From Bacteroidota bacterium (lineage in GTDB: Bacteria; Bacteroidota; Bacteroidia; Sphingobacteriales; Sphingobacteriaceae), in NCBI GenBank assembly GCA_013285685.1, contig JABDHD010000029.1:1756-41171 (forward strand): a stretch of 39,416 nt of DNA, written 5' to 3'. Shown here in pieces: positions 19,301-25,772 of the stretch. The position numbers and the translations under genes were made by a program. Each line of letters opens with the position of its first letter. Position 1 is the stretch's first letter. The notes under the pieces were generated by a model. The model ran no database searches. It was not told where the DNA came from and worked only from the letters and a program-made list of their open reading frames with translations.

Positions 19301-19983
19301 AAAAACCTGAAGACATATTGAACAAGCCTATGACCACCTGGCATGATCAGATCAAAGGCACCGTTGTTGGGGTATTGAAGGATTTTAACGACCGGTCTTT
19401 CCGCAATGATCTGGCGCCGATGCTCATAACCACCGATGTCGCCATGTATAACCAGGTTGGGATTAAACTTACAACCGTAAACATTTCTGCTACATTGCCG
19501 GCTGTTAAAAAAATATTCAACCAAACACTTCCCGATTTTGTTTTTGAATACAATTTTCTGGATGAAAAAATTGCAGGTTTTTACAAGCAGGAAAATCAGT
19601 TATCGGCTTTGTATAAAATTTTTGCGGCTATCGCCATATTCCTTAGCTGCCTGGGCTTGTATGGTTTAGCTTCATTTATGGCCGTACAGCGGATAAAAGA
19701 AGTTGGCATTCGTAAAGTGCTTGGCGCTACCACAGGCAATATTGTATACCTGTTTTCAAAAGAGTTTATCATCCTCGTTGCAATTGCCTTTGCCATCGCC
19801 ACCCCCATTGCCTGGTATTGCATGCACCAATGGCTGCAGGCTTATGCTTACCGCATCAACATCAGTTGGTGGTTAATTGCTGCGGGCGGACTTGTTGCCA
19901 TACTTATTGCATTGGCAACCATAAGTTTCCAGGCCATAAAAGCGGCTATTGCAAACCCGGTGAAGAGTTTGCGGAGCGAATAA
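16360..19983 (+). CDS. Fused membrane sensor - AraC HTH - double MacB/FtsX permease, copy E
   Basis: 1207 residues. The membrane domain is close to D in its second half (89 identical bases, 16759-16847). The HTH starts near residue 266 (LAEKLGMNAHELSRIVN; GIAYESGFNSKTTFHRIFK; TGKSPAEY). The linker RETTPGWSHPKLTRN is nearly the same as in A. The permease starts at residue 395 (MFKNYFKIARRS). The first FtsX block has RAKEVGVRKVLGSN and the last VQRIKEVGIRKVLGAT; the tail is NPVKSLRSE. The periplasmic domains are distinct from the other copies. The start is TTG at 16360. This is the last member: downstream genes are unrelated and no ATPase follows. Function inferred as for copy A. Confidence 0.92.
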   Translation: MNTFTLHISFYDLAFLGAIFTGLIFALQLWFAKSINRAANRFLALALLTMVLWMAQLLGADIGMATYYPRWSWLPLQFSLAAGPLIYFYVLKLTRPGHKFGWKDLAHFVPALLQLAVQFLSVESQLNMLLQLLTFGSVVIYLCLSNRLIESFYQRLKFNGGDRYRNELRWLHRLLAGFGLLWLLWIPYTAVDYFGYHNRLSPDACYPLYLLFAAMITWIGITAFFKPEVELPAALSAGLKPSASTELKQKGAWLKRTMETGLHYQDPELSLTSLAEKLGMNAHELSRIVNIALKKSFNDFVNEYRVRDVARKMQDPAYDRITLLGIAYESGFNSKTTFHRIFKEMTGKSPAEYKIEQKKVIPSYNLEPRSGIAPIILRRETTPGWSHPKLTRNYMFKNYFKIARRSLVRNKSYAAINIAGLAVGIAVCMMIFIIIQFQTSFDEFHAKKDRIYRMLTEFQYADKGNISYKTAIPFPMPVGLKTSFPQIEQVAPIFASHDDQLLIVDNKGNTEKDFKEQHGVFYMDPSFFKIFDFPLLAGSYASLKDPNNVLLTKETAEKYFGDWKTAIGRTIKLQMGGYMFEHGVDVLKVSGILATIPANSDFQLKIVVAYGTGFTGDYLSKSIDWDGNVSGFGCYILLPPNVSADNFNQQLRDYSSKVESPGNNDSHIIQPLRAVHYDTRVGDYSNKTISRQLLNVLWLIAAFILLIACVNFINLSTAQAVNRAKEVGVRKVLGSNIAQLQIQFIVETFLIVTGAVVFAAAITAVALPSVSRLLELSLSFNIFSNPAIILFLLMVTIVVTALAGFYPSVVLSRFNPVNALKSKLTTTTQGISLRRGLVVFQFIIAQALIIGTLIIVKQMDYFMNQPLGFDKDAIINVPFRVDSLRISRLGYLKKQLMSVSGVQAVTYSSNTPVENGTDLWSIIKYDRAVKQTDFQVITKFADNEYVPTYKLPLIAGRNVNPSDTAGEFLVNESLVRTLGLKKPEDILNKPMTTWHDQIKGTVVGVLKDFNDRSFRNDLAPMLITTDVAMYNQVGIKLTTVNISATLPAVKKIFNQTLPDFVFEYNFLDEKIAGFYKQENQLSALYKIFAAIAIFLSCLGLYGLASFMAVQRIKEVGIRKVLGATTGNIVYLFSKEFIILVAIAFAIATPIAWYCMHQWLQAYAYRINISWWLIAAGGLVAILIALATISFQAIKAAIANPVKSLRSE

Positions 19984-20056
19984 AAGTTTGCCGGGTTGCG
20001 GCTATGGCCCGTGAAATAAACAGGATCAATAAAGCAAGAGTAAAAAATGATTTCAT
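19946..20056 (-). pseudogene. Possible orphan signal-peptide fragment
   Basis: An ATG at 20056 opens a 36-codon frame starting MKSFFTLALLILFISRAIA, which looks like a complete export signal with an AIA-A cleavage site. It then runs into the antisense of copy E and stops at 19946. It could be the 5' end of a secreted-protein gene cut off by a rearrangement at the array's edge, or chance. No promoter element was seen. Weakly supported. Confidence 0.25.
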
Positions 20057-20227
20057 GATTGTCTATTTGCTTTTGGTATAAAAATTGCCGAATCCCTCCT
20101 GCTAAAGAAATCGCTTCAACCAACACCTGACTTTTTTAAATCAATGAGCTTTTTGCTTGCAAACCTTTGCGAAAAGTGCCTAACTTGTGCAATAGTAAAC
20201 ATCGCTGACACCCTTAATTTTTATGCC

Positions 20228-20623
20228 ATGAACCCAAAAGGAGTCAACATCCGCCAGAGCGCCTACCCGGTTAAGGAAACCATCGATCTGTTGCAATCAT
20301 TCCTGCAACAGCACGGCGCCACTATTTATGCCAGGATAGACCAGCAGGGTGAGTTGAAAAATGCCGGGCTAACAATCCCGCCGCTTGAGTTTATCCTGTT
20401 TGGAAACCCAAAGGCGGGTGGCCTAATTATGGCAGAAAATCCTGTTGCTGCACTTGACCTGCCCCTAAAAGTCATTGCATGGGAAGACACAGCCGGAAAA
20501 GTGTGGATTGCGTATAACGAGGGTGGCTATATAAAAGAAAGGTTTTCACTGTCCGATGCAGTGAGTGGCCCGCTTAATCTGGAGTTAGCTATTGCCAAAG
20601 CAGTTGACAAATCTCCGCGGTGA
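20228..20623 (+). CDS. DUF302 domain protein
   Basis: 131 residues from ATG 20228. The start was chosen because family members begin near this point and because TAACTTGT, one step from the Bacteroidota -7 consensus, lies about 35 nt upstream; an in-frame ATG at 20144 would add 28 unrelated residues. The sequence has the DUF302 outline: VKETIDLLQSFLQQHGATIYARID, then LEFILFGNPKAGGLIMAENP, then LPLKVIAWEDTAGKVWIAYN. DUF302 is a small alpha/beta fold of unproven function, sometimes linked to redox or metal stress. No signal peptide. Its 3' end overlaps the converging DUF1304 gene by 35 nt. Confidence 0.88.
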   Translation: MNPKGVNIRQSAYPVKETIDLLQSFLQQHGATIYARIDQQGELKNAGLTIPPLEFILFGNPKAGGLIMAENPVAALDLPLKVIAWEDTAGKVWIAYNEGGYIKERFSLSDAVSGPLNLELAIAKAVDKSPR

Positions 20624-21002
20624 GCGCACAACTGATAGACATTTGCAACAGCGATAAACCTATGGCTATAATTGCCGGCAGCGCCTGGATAAAGAATATC
20701 CTTTTAGAAACGCTGTACGCGCCATAAAGCCCGGCCACAGTTACACAACCCAGAAAAAACAGCGACACATTATTTTGCCAAATAGCATCGTGGATAAAAA
20801 ACGTCCACAGCAAACCGGCGGCGAGGAATCCATTGTATAAACCCTGGTTGGCCGCCATGGCCTTTGTCTCCTTAAATTGCGCTGCAGAGATATGCGTAAA
20901 AACCTTTGGCCCGCGCGTGGTCCAGACAAACATTTCTAACCATAAAAAATAAAAATGCTCGGCGATGACTATCGCGATGAGAATTCGAACGATGAGATAC
21001 AT
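20589..21002 (-). CDS. DUF1304 family small membrane protein
   Basis: 137 residues with four hydrophobic segments. The family hallmarks are visible: a histidine and LEMFVW near the N-terminus (AEHFYFLWLEMFVWTT) and AANQGLYNGFLAAGLLW in the middle. The family usually ends near residue 120; here the C-terminal extension (about 15 residues) reads into the antisense of the DUF302 gene, so the stop may have been recruited from its neighbour. The role of DUF1304 proteins in the inner membrane is unknown. Confidence 0.88.
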   Translation of the reverse strand: MYLIVRILIAIVIAEHFYFLWLEMFVWTTRGPKVFTHISAAQFKETKAMAANQGLYNGFLAAGLLWTFFIHDAIWQNNVSLFFLGCVTVAGLYGAYSVSKRIFFIQALPAIIAIGLSLLQMSISCALTAEICQLLWQ

Positions 21003-21089
21003 ATGTTAGGTTTATAAAAAATAAATGTAGGCATTTAACACCCGTTCCTCAAACAAAACCCTGGCAAATTGCCAAGGTGCTTCGATCGT

Positions 21090-21626
21090 CTATTTCCAAA
21101 ACGCATACCAGCAACGCAATAGCAGCGGGCTCGCTATAAATCGCCTTGCCTTTTCAATTGGGACTTCACTTATCCCCCGCATTGCCTCATCAACTTTATA
21201 TGCCATTAAATTGGTGAAAAAAAACTTTCCTCCATCTTTCATTTTTATTAACGCATAATGATAAGAATCCCATGGGGTAAACTTTACCGTATCGTTTCTA
21301 TACAACACAAACGACATAACCAAAGTTATTTTCTCAATATTGTTAAAAGGAACCGCTATTTTATTATTGAATGATATCATTTTTTGTTCTGCTCCTATCA
21401 AAACGACATCATTTCTATTTATCAAATAGTATTCGATATGAACAAACAAAGCCGGCAATATCCCGGCAAAATAAATCCCGTAACTGATCAACACCCAATC
21501 AATGTCGAAGTTCTCAAAGCCCTTCCTTCTGGATATAAAATAAATTGCAATACTATAAGCAATTAATCCAAAAAATAGAGGTCTTAAAGACCTCTATTGA
21601 TTCTTAAAGGTAATTTTATACTCCAT
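21090..21626 (-). pseudogene. PH-like membrane protein gene interrupted by an amber codon
   Basis: From ATG 21626 the frame reads MEYKITFKNQ, then TAG (codon 11), then continues without a break for 167 codons: a hydrophobic segment (PLFFGLIAYSIAIYF), a second one (VLISYGIYFAGILPALFV), then a soluble part with the pattern of a bacterial PH-like domain (NDVVLIGAEQKMISFNNKI, VPFNNIEKITLV). The only alternative is a GTG start at 21494, which would cut off the first membrane helix and leave 134 residues. The unbroken frame on both sides of the TAG suggests a recent nonsense mutation or readthrough. The stop sits inside a perfect 10-bp-arm palindrome. Function unknown. Confidence 0.6.
21576..21600 (-). 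terminator. Hairpin with T-run inside the PH-like gene
   Basis: On the minus strand, arms AATAGAGGTC and GACCTCTATT flank TTTAA, and the second arm leads into six T. This has the form of an intrinsic terminator, yet it lies within the apparent coding frame right at the amber codon. It may be true attenuation, or a chance palindrome. Confidence 0.45.
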
Positions 21627-21761
21627 TGTTTATGGTCTTATTGTGACAGGACTCGCTAATTGTGACCGCAAAGCTTGATAAATTAGGCTAAGGGTAAAAA
21701 TGTATTGGATACATAATACGCGTATAACAACAAACCCCTAAAGCTAAATTAATTTCTCAAC

Positions 21762-21904
21762 AAAAAAGCCTCCCCAAAGGAAGGCTCTCCAAATCGGTGA
21801 AATCATCCCAAAATCGGTGAAATCCCAAAAAATAAAAAAGCCTCCCAAAGGAAGGCTCTTAAAAATCGGTGAAATCACTTCTTAAATCGGTGTAATCCCA
21901 AAAA
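21762..21904 (-). terminator. Tandem pair of terminators downstream of recA
   Basis: Two direct copies of a 72-bp unit (21762 and 21834). Each carries a hairpin which on the minus strand reads AGCCTTCC, TTTG, GGGAGGCT (or GGAGGCT), followed by six T: a standard intrinsic terminator for recA. Each unit also carries the word AATCGGTGAAATC or a variant two times, five occurrences in all up to 21915. A near-palindrome (CCCCAATAGCTATCGGGG) follows at 21919-21936. The rest of 21627-21943 holds no gene that I can see. Confidence 0.75.
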
Positions 21905-21943
21905 ATAAAATCGGTGTCCCCAATAGCTATCGGGGCCCAAAAA

Positions 21944-22951
21944 CTAAACTTCCGCCAAATGCTCCCCGGTTACAGTTTGCTTAATTTTAGTTTCCAGTTC
22001 TTCCATTAGCTCGGGATTATCCAGTATCAGTTGTTTAACCGCATCGCGGCCCTGTCCCAGGCGGGTATCGCCATAGCTGAACCAGGAGCCTGCTTTTTTG
22101 ATAATGTTATGATCAACGCCCAGGTCGATGATCTCTCCGGCTTTGGATATACCTTCGCCAAACATGATATCAAACTCCGCAATACGGAATGGCGGGGCCA
22201 CTTTATTTTTTACAATTTTTACTTTGACGCGGTTGCCGGACACTTCTTCGCTGTCCTTTATCTGCGAAATACGGCGTACATCCAAACGCACCGAGGCATA
22301 AAACTTAAGGGCATTACCGCCGGTAGTAGTTTCGGGATTGCCAAACATTACGCCGATCTTTTCGCGCAACTGGTTGATAAAGATGCAGCAGCAGCCGGTT
22401 TTGCTGATGGTACCGGTAAGCTTGCGTAAAGCCTGCGACATTAAGCGCGCCTGCAGGCCCATTTTTGAGTCGCCCATTTCGCCTTCAATTTCCGCTTTGG
22501 GAACGAGTGCTGCAACCGAGTCGATCACCAGGATGTCAATAGCGCCGGAACGGATCAGGTTATCGGCAATTTCCAATGCCTGTTCGCCGTTGTCCGGCTG
22601 CGAGATGAGCAGGTTTTCCACGTCAACGCCCAGTTTTTTGGCATAAGTACGGTCGAAGGCATGCTCCGCATCGATAAATGCCGCAATCCCACCTGCCTTT
22701 TGCGACTCGGCAATAGCATGGATAGCCAGTGTAGTTTTACCGGATGATTCCGGGCCGTATATTTCGATTACCCTGCCTTTTGGCAAACCGCCCACACCCA
22801 GGGCTATATCAAGCCCTATCGAGCCTGTTGATATTACCTCTGTTGGTTCAATAGCGGTATCGCCCAGCTTCATAATGGTACCCTTACCATACGATTTTTC
22901 CAGCTTATCCAGGGTAAGCTGTAGTGCCTTCAATTTATCTGCGTTGCTCAT
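21944..22951 (-). CDS. recA: Recombinase RecA
   Basis: 335 residues, the normal length. RecA forms an ATP-dependent filament on single-stranded DNA, catalyses strand exchange in recombinational repair and acts as the DNA-damage signal. Visible features: Walker A GPESSGKT (66-73), the segment [10 protein letters not shown], Walker B-like [19 protein letters not shown], loop L2 with [20 protein letters not shown], and the C-terminal domain with [15 protein letters not shown]. The start ATG at 22951 lies about 20 nt below a TAnnTTTG element. The gene stands alone, with nth upstream on the same strand after a 267-bp gap. The acidic C-tail is short. Confidence 0.98.
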   Translation of the reverse strand: MSNADKLKALQLTLDKLEKSYGKGTIMKLGDTAIEPTEVISTGSIGLDIALGVGGLPKGRVIEIYGPESSGKTTLAIHAIAESQKAGGIAAFIDAEHAFDRTYAKKLGVDVENLLISQPDNGEQALEIADNLIRSGAIDILVIDSVAALVPKAEIEGEMGDSKMGLQARLMSQALRKLTGTISKTGCCCIFINQLREKIGVMFGNPETTTGGNALKFYASVRLDVRRISQIKDSEEVSGNRVKVKIVKNKVAPPFRIAEFDIMFGEGISKAGEIIDLGVDHNIIKKAGSWFSYGDTRLGQGRDAVKQLILDNPELMEELETKIKQTVTGEHLAEV

Positions 22952-22970
22952 CTCGTTTTAATAATATTAG

Positions 22971-23018
22971 CAAATGTAAATAGTTGTTTTGATATTTACT
23001 AATTTTTTTAGTAAATAT
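22971..23018 (-). promoter_or_regulatory. recA promoter with upstream inverted repeat
   Basis: On the minus strand TACATTTG (22971-22978) matches the Bacteroidota -7 consensus, 20 nt before the recA ATG. Just upstream, ATATTTACTAA (22992-23002) and TTAGTAAATAT (23008-23018) form a perfect 11-bp inverted repeat with a 5-nt loop, about where a regulator or a -33 contact would be. It may be a damage-response operator; the regulator cannot be named from here. Confidence 0.55.
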
Positions 23019-23033
23019 TTAGTCGAATAAGTT

Positions 23034-23199
23034 AGAATTGTTGATTGAGTTGATTAGGTTAAACAATTGACCAACTATTACGCTAACTTAATTAACTAAA
23101 TCAAAATTATCAATCATTGTTATCAACACTCCGGCGGCTTCCTTTGAGCCTGGCATTTTTATACCCTATCCTCCTCCTTTCCCTAAATTTAGGGAAAGG
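23034..23199. repeat. Word repeat and 24-bp palindrome between nth and recA
   Basis: 23034-23118 holds GTTGATTGAGTTGATTAGG-type words on one side and TTAATTAACTAAATCAAAATT-like complements on the other, as an imperfect inverted repeat. At 23176-23199 there is a perfect 24-bp palindrome (CCTTTCCCTAAA and its complement), 20 bp after the nth stop, which may close the nth transcript. Confidence 0.55.
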
Positions 23200-23218
23200 T
23201 ATCGCGCAAGGCTCTTGC

Positions 23219-23977
23219 TCAACCGTTATTGCCGCCGCGCTTCTTCAACTCCTTACTGATCTTATTTAACGCGGCTTTCTTTTTTTGATCTTTAACTTTC
23301 TTAATCTTCAACGTTTCCGCCTTTTGCAAAGCCGCTTCGGTATGGGTGCGCTCGTAATATTTGCAAAACCAGCTTATCGGGCAAATTTCGCACTTGGGAT
23401 TACGCGCGAGGCAAACATAACGGCCATGCAAGATCAGCCAGTGATGCGCAATGCGCGGCACATCAGGCGGCAAGTTTTTTAGCAATTGCTTCTCAACAGC
23501 CAGGGGAGTTTTTGCGTTGGTAGTTAAACCAATACGGTTAGCCACGCGGAAAACATGGGTATCAACAGCTATGGCCTGGGCTTCATAAACGACAGATGCT
23601 ATTACATTGGCCGTTTTGCGGCCAACCCCAGGTAGCTTTTGTAATTCGTCCTGGGTTGCCGGTACTTCACTGTTAAACACGTCCACCAGCATTTTAGCCA
23701 TCCCAACCAAATGTTTGGCTTTGTTATTCGGATAACTTACGCTTCGGATATAGCCAAAAACTTCATCGACAGAAGCCTCGGCTAACGATTCCGGCGTAGG
23801 AAACCGGTCAAATAAAGCAGGCGTAACCTGGTTGATGCGCTTATCGGTACACTGTGCCGAAAGAATAACAGCTACCAGCAACTCATAGGGATTGCCGTAG
23901 TGCAGCTCGGTCTCCGCCCCGGGCTGGTGCGTGGAAAAATATTCGACGAAATGTTTGTAGCGGTCTTGTTTGTTCAT
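23219..23977 (-). CDS. nth: Endonuclease III (DNA glycosylase/AP lyase)
   Basis: 252 residues. It removes oxidised pyrimidines in base-excision repair and cuts the abasic site. The helix-hairpin-helix LPGVGRKTANVI carries the catalytic lysine K121, followed by the catalytic aspartate D139 in VDTHVFRV. The four iron-sulfur cysteines are C189, C196, C199 and C205 (spacing 6-2-5). The C-terminal tail of about 40 residues is rich in lysine and longer than in E. coli, perhaps adding DNA contacts. The ATG at 23977 lies inside an iterated-word repeat, and no clear promoter is seen. recA follows on the same strand. Confidence 0.97.
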   Translation of the reverse strand: MNKQDRYKHFVEYFSTHQPGAETELHYGNPYELLVAVILSAQCTDKRINQVTPALFDRFPTPESLAEASVDEVFGYIRSVSYPNNKAKHLVGMAKMLVDVFNSEVPATQDELQKLPGVGRKTANVIASVVYEAQAIAVDTHVFRVANRIGLTTNAKTPLAVEKQLLKNLPPDVPRIAHHWLILHGRYVCLARNPKCEICPISWFCKYYERTHTEAALQKAETLKIKKVKDQKKKAALNKISKELKKRGGNNG

Positions 23978-24149
23978 TAGTTCACTGGTTCATTAGTTCA
24001 TTGGTATTTGTCGGCGGGCTACCTATCGCCGGTAAATACAGATGATTATCCGCCGCTAAACTAACGAACATTGCACCAATGAACAAATGAACTAATGAAC
24101 CAGTCAACCAAAATCGAACATTGCACCAATGAACAAATGAACCAGTGAA
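23972..24149. repeat. Iterated-word inverted repeat (GTTCATT type) upstream of nth
   Basis: 23972-24005 is built from GTTCATTAG/GTTCACTGG words. Its right part is complementary to 24075-24104 with few mismatches. A unit beginning CGAACATTGCACCAATGAAC occurs twice (24065 and 24114). The nth start codon is one of the ATGAAC words on the minus strand. Confidence 0.75.
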
Positions 24150-24231
24150 CTAAAAATAGAAAGGTTCACCAAGTCATCAATCGTTTAAAAAAAACCACAA
24201 TGACCGGTGAACCAGTAAGTTTGAGATCCTA

Positions 24232-24426
24232 CTAACGTAAACTCTTTGAGTAATCGAGTATTTGATGAACGGTTTGAACCTTGGGGTTCTTTTTCAAAAG
24301 ATCCAGTTCGGAGCGAATCGAATGATAAAAAATTATTTCGTCGCCGCCAAGGTTCTCCTGCACTTCCCCATCCATCTTGTCCCTGTTAGTAAGTAAATTT
24401 AAAGTTGTAGTAGAGGTTTCATCCAT
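24232..24426 (-). CDS. Small hypothetical protein behind the ECF sigma gene
   Basis: 64 residues from ATG 24426: MDETSTTTLNLLTNRDKMDG at the start, an acidic middle, then FYHSIRSELDLLKKNP and a helical end HQILDYSKSL. No signal peptide, membrane segment or metal motif. It lies 186 bp after the sigma gene on the same strand, separated by a word repeat, so the two may be co-expressed. The balanced composition and sensible start support a real gene. It could be a regulator of the sigma factor, but nothing in the sequence proves that. Confidence 0.5.
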   Translation of the reverse strand: MDETSTTTLNLLTNRDKMDGEVQENLGGDEIIFYHSIRSELDLLKKNPKVQTVHQILDYSKSLR

Positions 24427-24517
24427 AAGCTTTTTACTATTTGTTTATTGTAACAACGACAGCTTAAAGATAATATTTTATGAAGATGAAAATTAAATGA
24501 AATTTTTTATTGTTAAT

Positions 24518-24610
24518 GGTGAGTAGTGAATTGTGAGTGGTCAACGGTGAGTAAAAAAAGTGAAAGATCACCACCTTTCACCAGTCACTATTCACAACTC
24601 ACCACTCACC
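24518..24610. repeat. Iterated-word inverted repeat (GGTGAGTGGT type)
   Basis: The arm 24518-24541 and the arm 24587-24610 are complementary over 24 nt with four mismatches. The words are GTGAGT/GTGAAT on one side and ACTCACC/ATTCAC on the other. It starts 2 nt after the sigma gene's stop and may end that transcript. Confidence 0.75.
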
Positions 24611-24612
24611 AA

Positions 24613-25197
24613 TTAGTTCTTCAAACTCATCTCTTTGCTCAGCATCATTTTGCGCAAATTGTTCAGCGCATAACGCATACGGCCAAGGGCGGTATTGATG
24701 CTTACATCGGTAATGTCGGCTATTTCCTTAAAGCTCATGTCGCCAAAGTGGCGCATAATCAGCACCTCTTTTTGCTCGGCAGGAAGCAAATGAATTAATG
24801 TTTTCAGGTCCTTGTAGGTTTGCTCGCGCACCATGCGGTCTTCGGTGCTTTCGTCGTAATTTCCAAGGACTTCGAAAATATCAAAGTCGTCGCCGTTGCT
24901 GATCATCGGCGCGCGTTTTTCACGGCGGAAATGGTCGATCACCAAATTATGGGCTATGCGGGTAACCCATGGCAAAAATTTACCTTCCTCGTTGTACTTG
25001 CCGGCTTTTAAGGTATTAATAACTTTGATAAAAGTATCCTGAAAAATATCCTCGGCAAGGTATTCGTCTTTTACTAATAAATAAACGGAAGTGTATATTT
25101 TGGTTTGATAGCGGCGAATCAACTCAACCAGCCCACCTTCTTCACCCGCAACATAAAGATGGATCAAATCCTGGTCACTCTTCAATTGAAAATCCAT
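24613..25197 (-). CDS. ECF-type RNA polymerase sigma factor
   Basis: 194 residues, the usual length for group 4 (ECF) sigma factors. Region 2 is visible as DLIHLYVAGEEGGLVELIRRY, then KDEYLAEDIFQDTFIKV and LPWVTRIAHNLVIDHFRRE. Region 4 is LLPAEQKEVLIMRHFGDMSFKEIADITDVSINTALGRMRYALNNLRK. The linker is acidic (DDFDIFEV). No anti-sigma gene lies beside it, which suggests control at the level of expression or by a distant partner; the small downstream gene is the only neighbour on the same strand. The targets are not known. Confidence 0.93.
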   Translation of the reverse strand: MDFQLKSDQDLIHLYVAGEEGGLVELIRRYQTKIYTSVYLLVKDEYLAEDIFQDTFIKVINTLKAGKYNEEGKFLPWVTRIAHNLVIDHFRREKRAPMISNGDDFDIFEVLGNYDESTEDRMVREQTYKDLKTLIHLLPAEQKEVLIMRHFGDMSFKEIADITDVSINTALGRMRYALNNLRKMMLSKEMSLKN

Positions 25198-25525
25198 AGA
25201 AAAAACTACTAGCTTAATTAATTAAATATTTTAGTTAAGTAGAGTTTTATCTATATCGTTTTCTCCTTAGGGGTTAGTACTTCGTTATCCAAATAAAATA
25301 AATATTCACTAAAAAAACAAATATTATTTGCCGGTTAAACTTTTTGAAGCCGCAATTTAACGTTTTTTAACATAGTTTGGTATAATACAATAACAATGTT
25401 GCCGTTGCCGCTCAATAATTGTCAGCCCATTGCAAACTCTTGGCAAGGTAATGCAATATCTCTTACTATTTCTTAAACACATTTGTTTTCTGCTAAATAT
25501 TTTAGGATTTTTGCGGTTTGGGGGG
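25198..25525. other. A+T-rich gap upstream of the sigma gene, no gene seen
   Basis: Between the divergent starts of the sigma gene and uvrA. I see no exact TAnnTTTG element facing the sigma gene and no convincing frame. The promoters of both genes are presumably here or in the repeats that follow. Confidence 0.5.
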
Positions 25526-25772
25526 AAGTTCATGGTTGATAGTTCAAGGTTCATGGCCGCAACTGGAAAATTCAGTAACTTTTGACCCCTATTTTGCGCT
25601 AACTATGGCCCATAGCCCGGCAGTTGCCATGAGCTATGAACCATGAACTATGAACAAATGATGGCCCATAGCCAGGCTTCTGCCATGAACTATGAACCAT
25701 GAACTATGAACAAATGATGGCCCATAGCCAGGCTTCCGCCATGAACTATGAACCATGAACTATGAACTAAAT
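25526..25772. repeat. GTTCATGG word repeat with 3 x 56-bp tandem units before uvrA
   Basis: Units start at 25605, 25661 and 25717 with an exact 56-bp period. Each begins ATGGCCCATAGCC and ends with ATGAAC words. Their ATGAAC parts are complementary to GTTCATGG/AGTTCAAGG words at 25526-25556. The third unit runs directly into the uvrA ATG at 25771, whose context (AACTAAATGGCC) mimics the unit boundary (AACAAATGATGGCC). Confidence 0.85.

Noticed and set aside
20144..20227. Upstream ATG (20144) as start of the DUF302 gene
   Set aside because: The 28 added residues do not fit the family, and a -7-like element lies inside them.
25605..25772. The 56-bp tandem units as a CRISPR array
   Set aside because: The units are contiguous with no unique spacers, and no cas genes are present; they also continue into the uvrA start.
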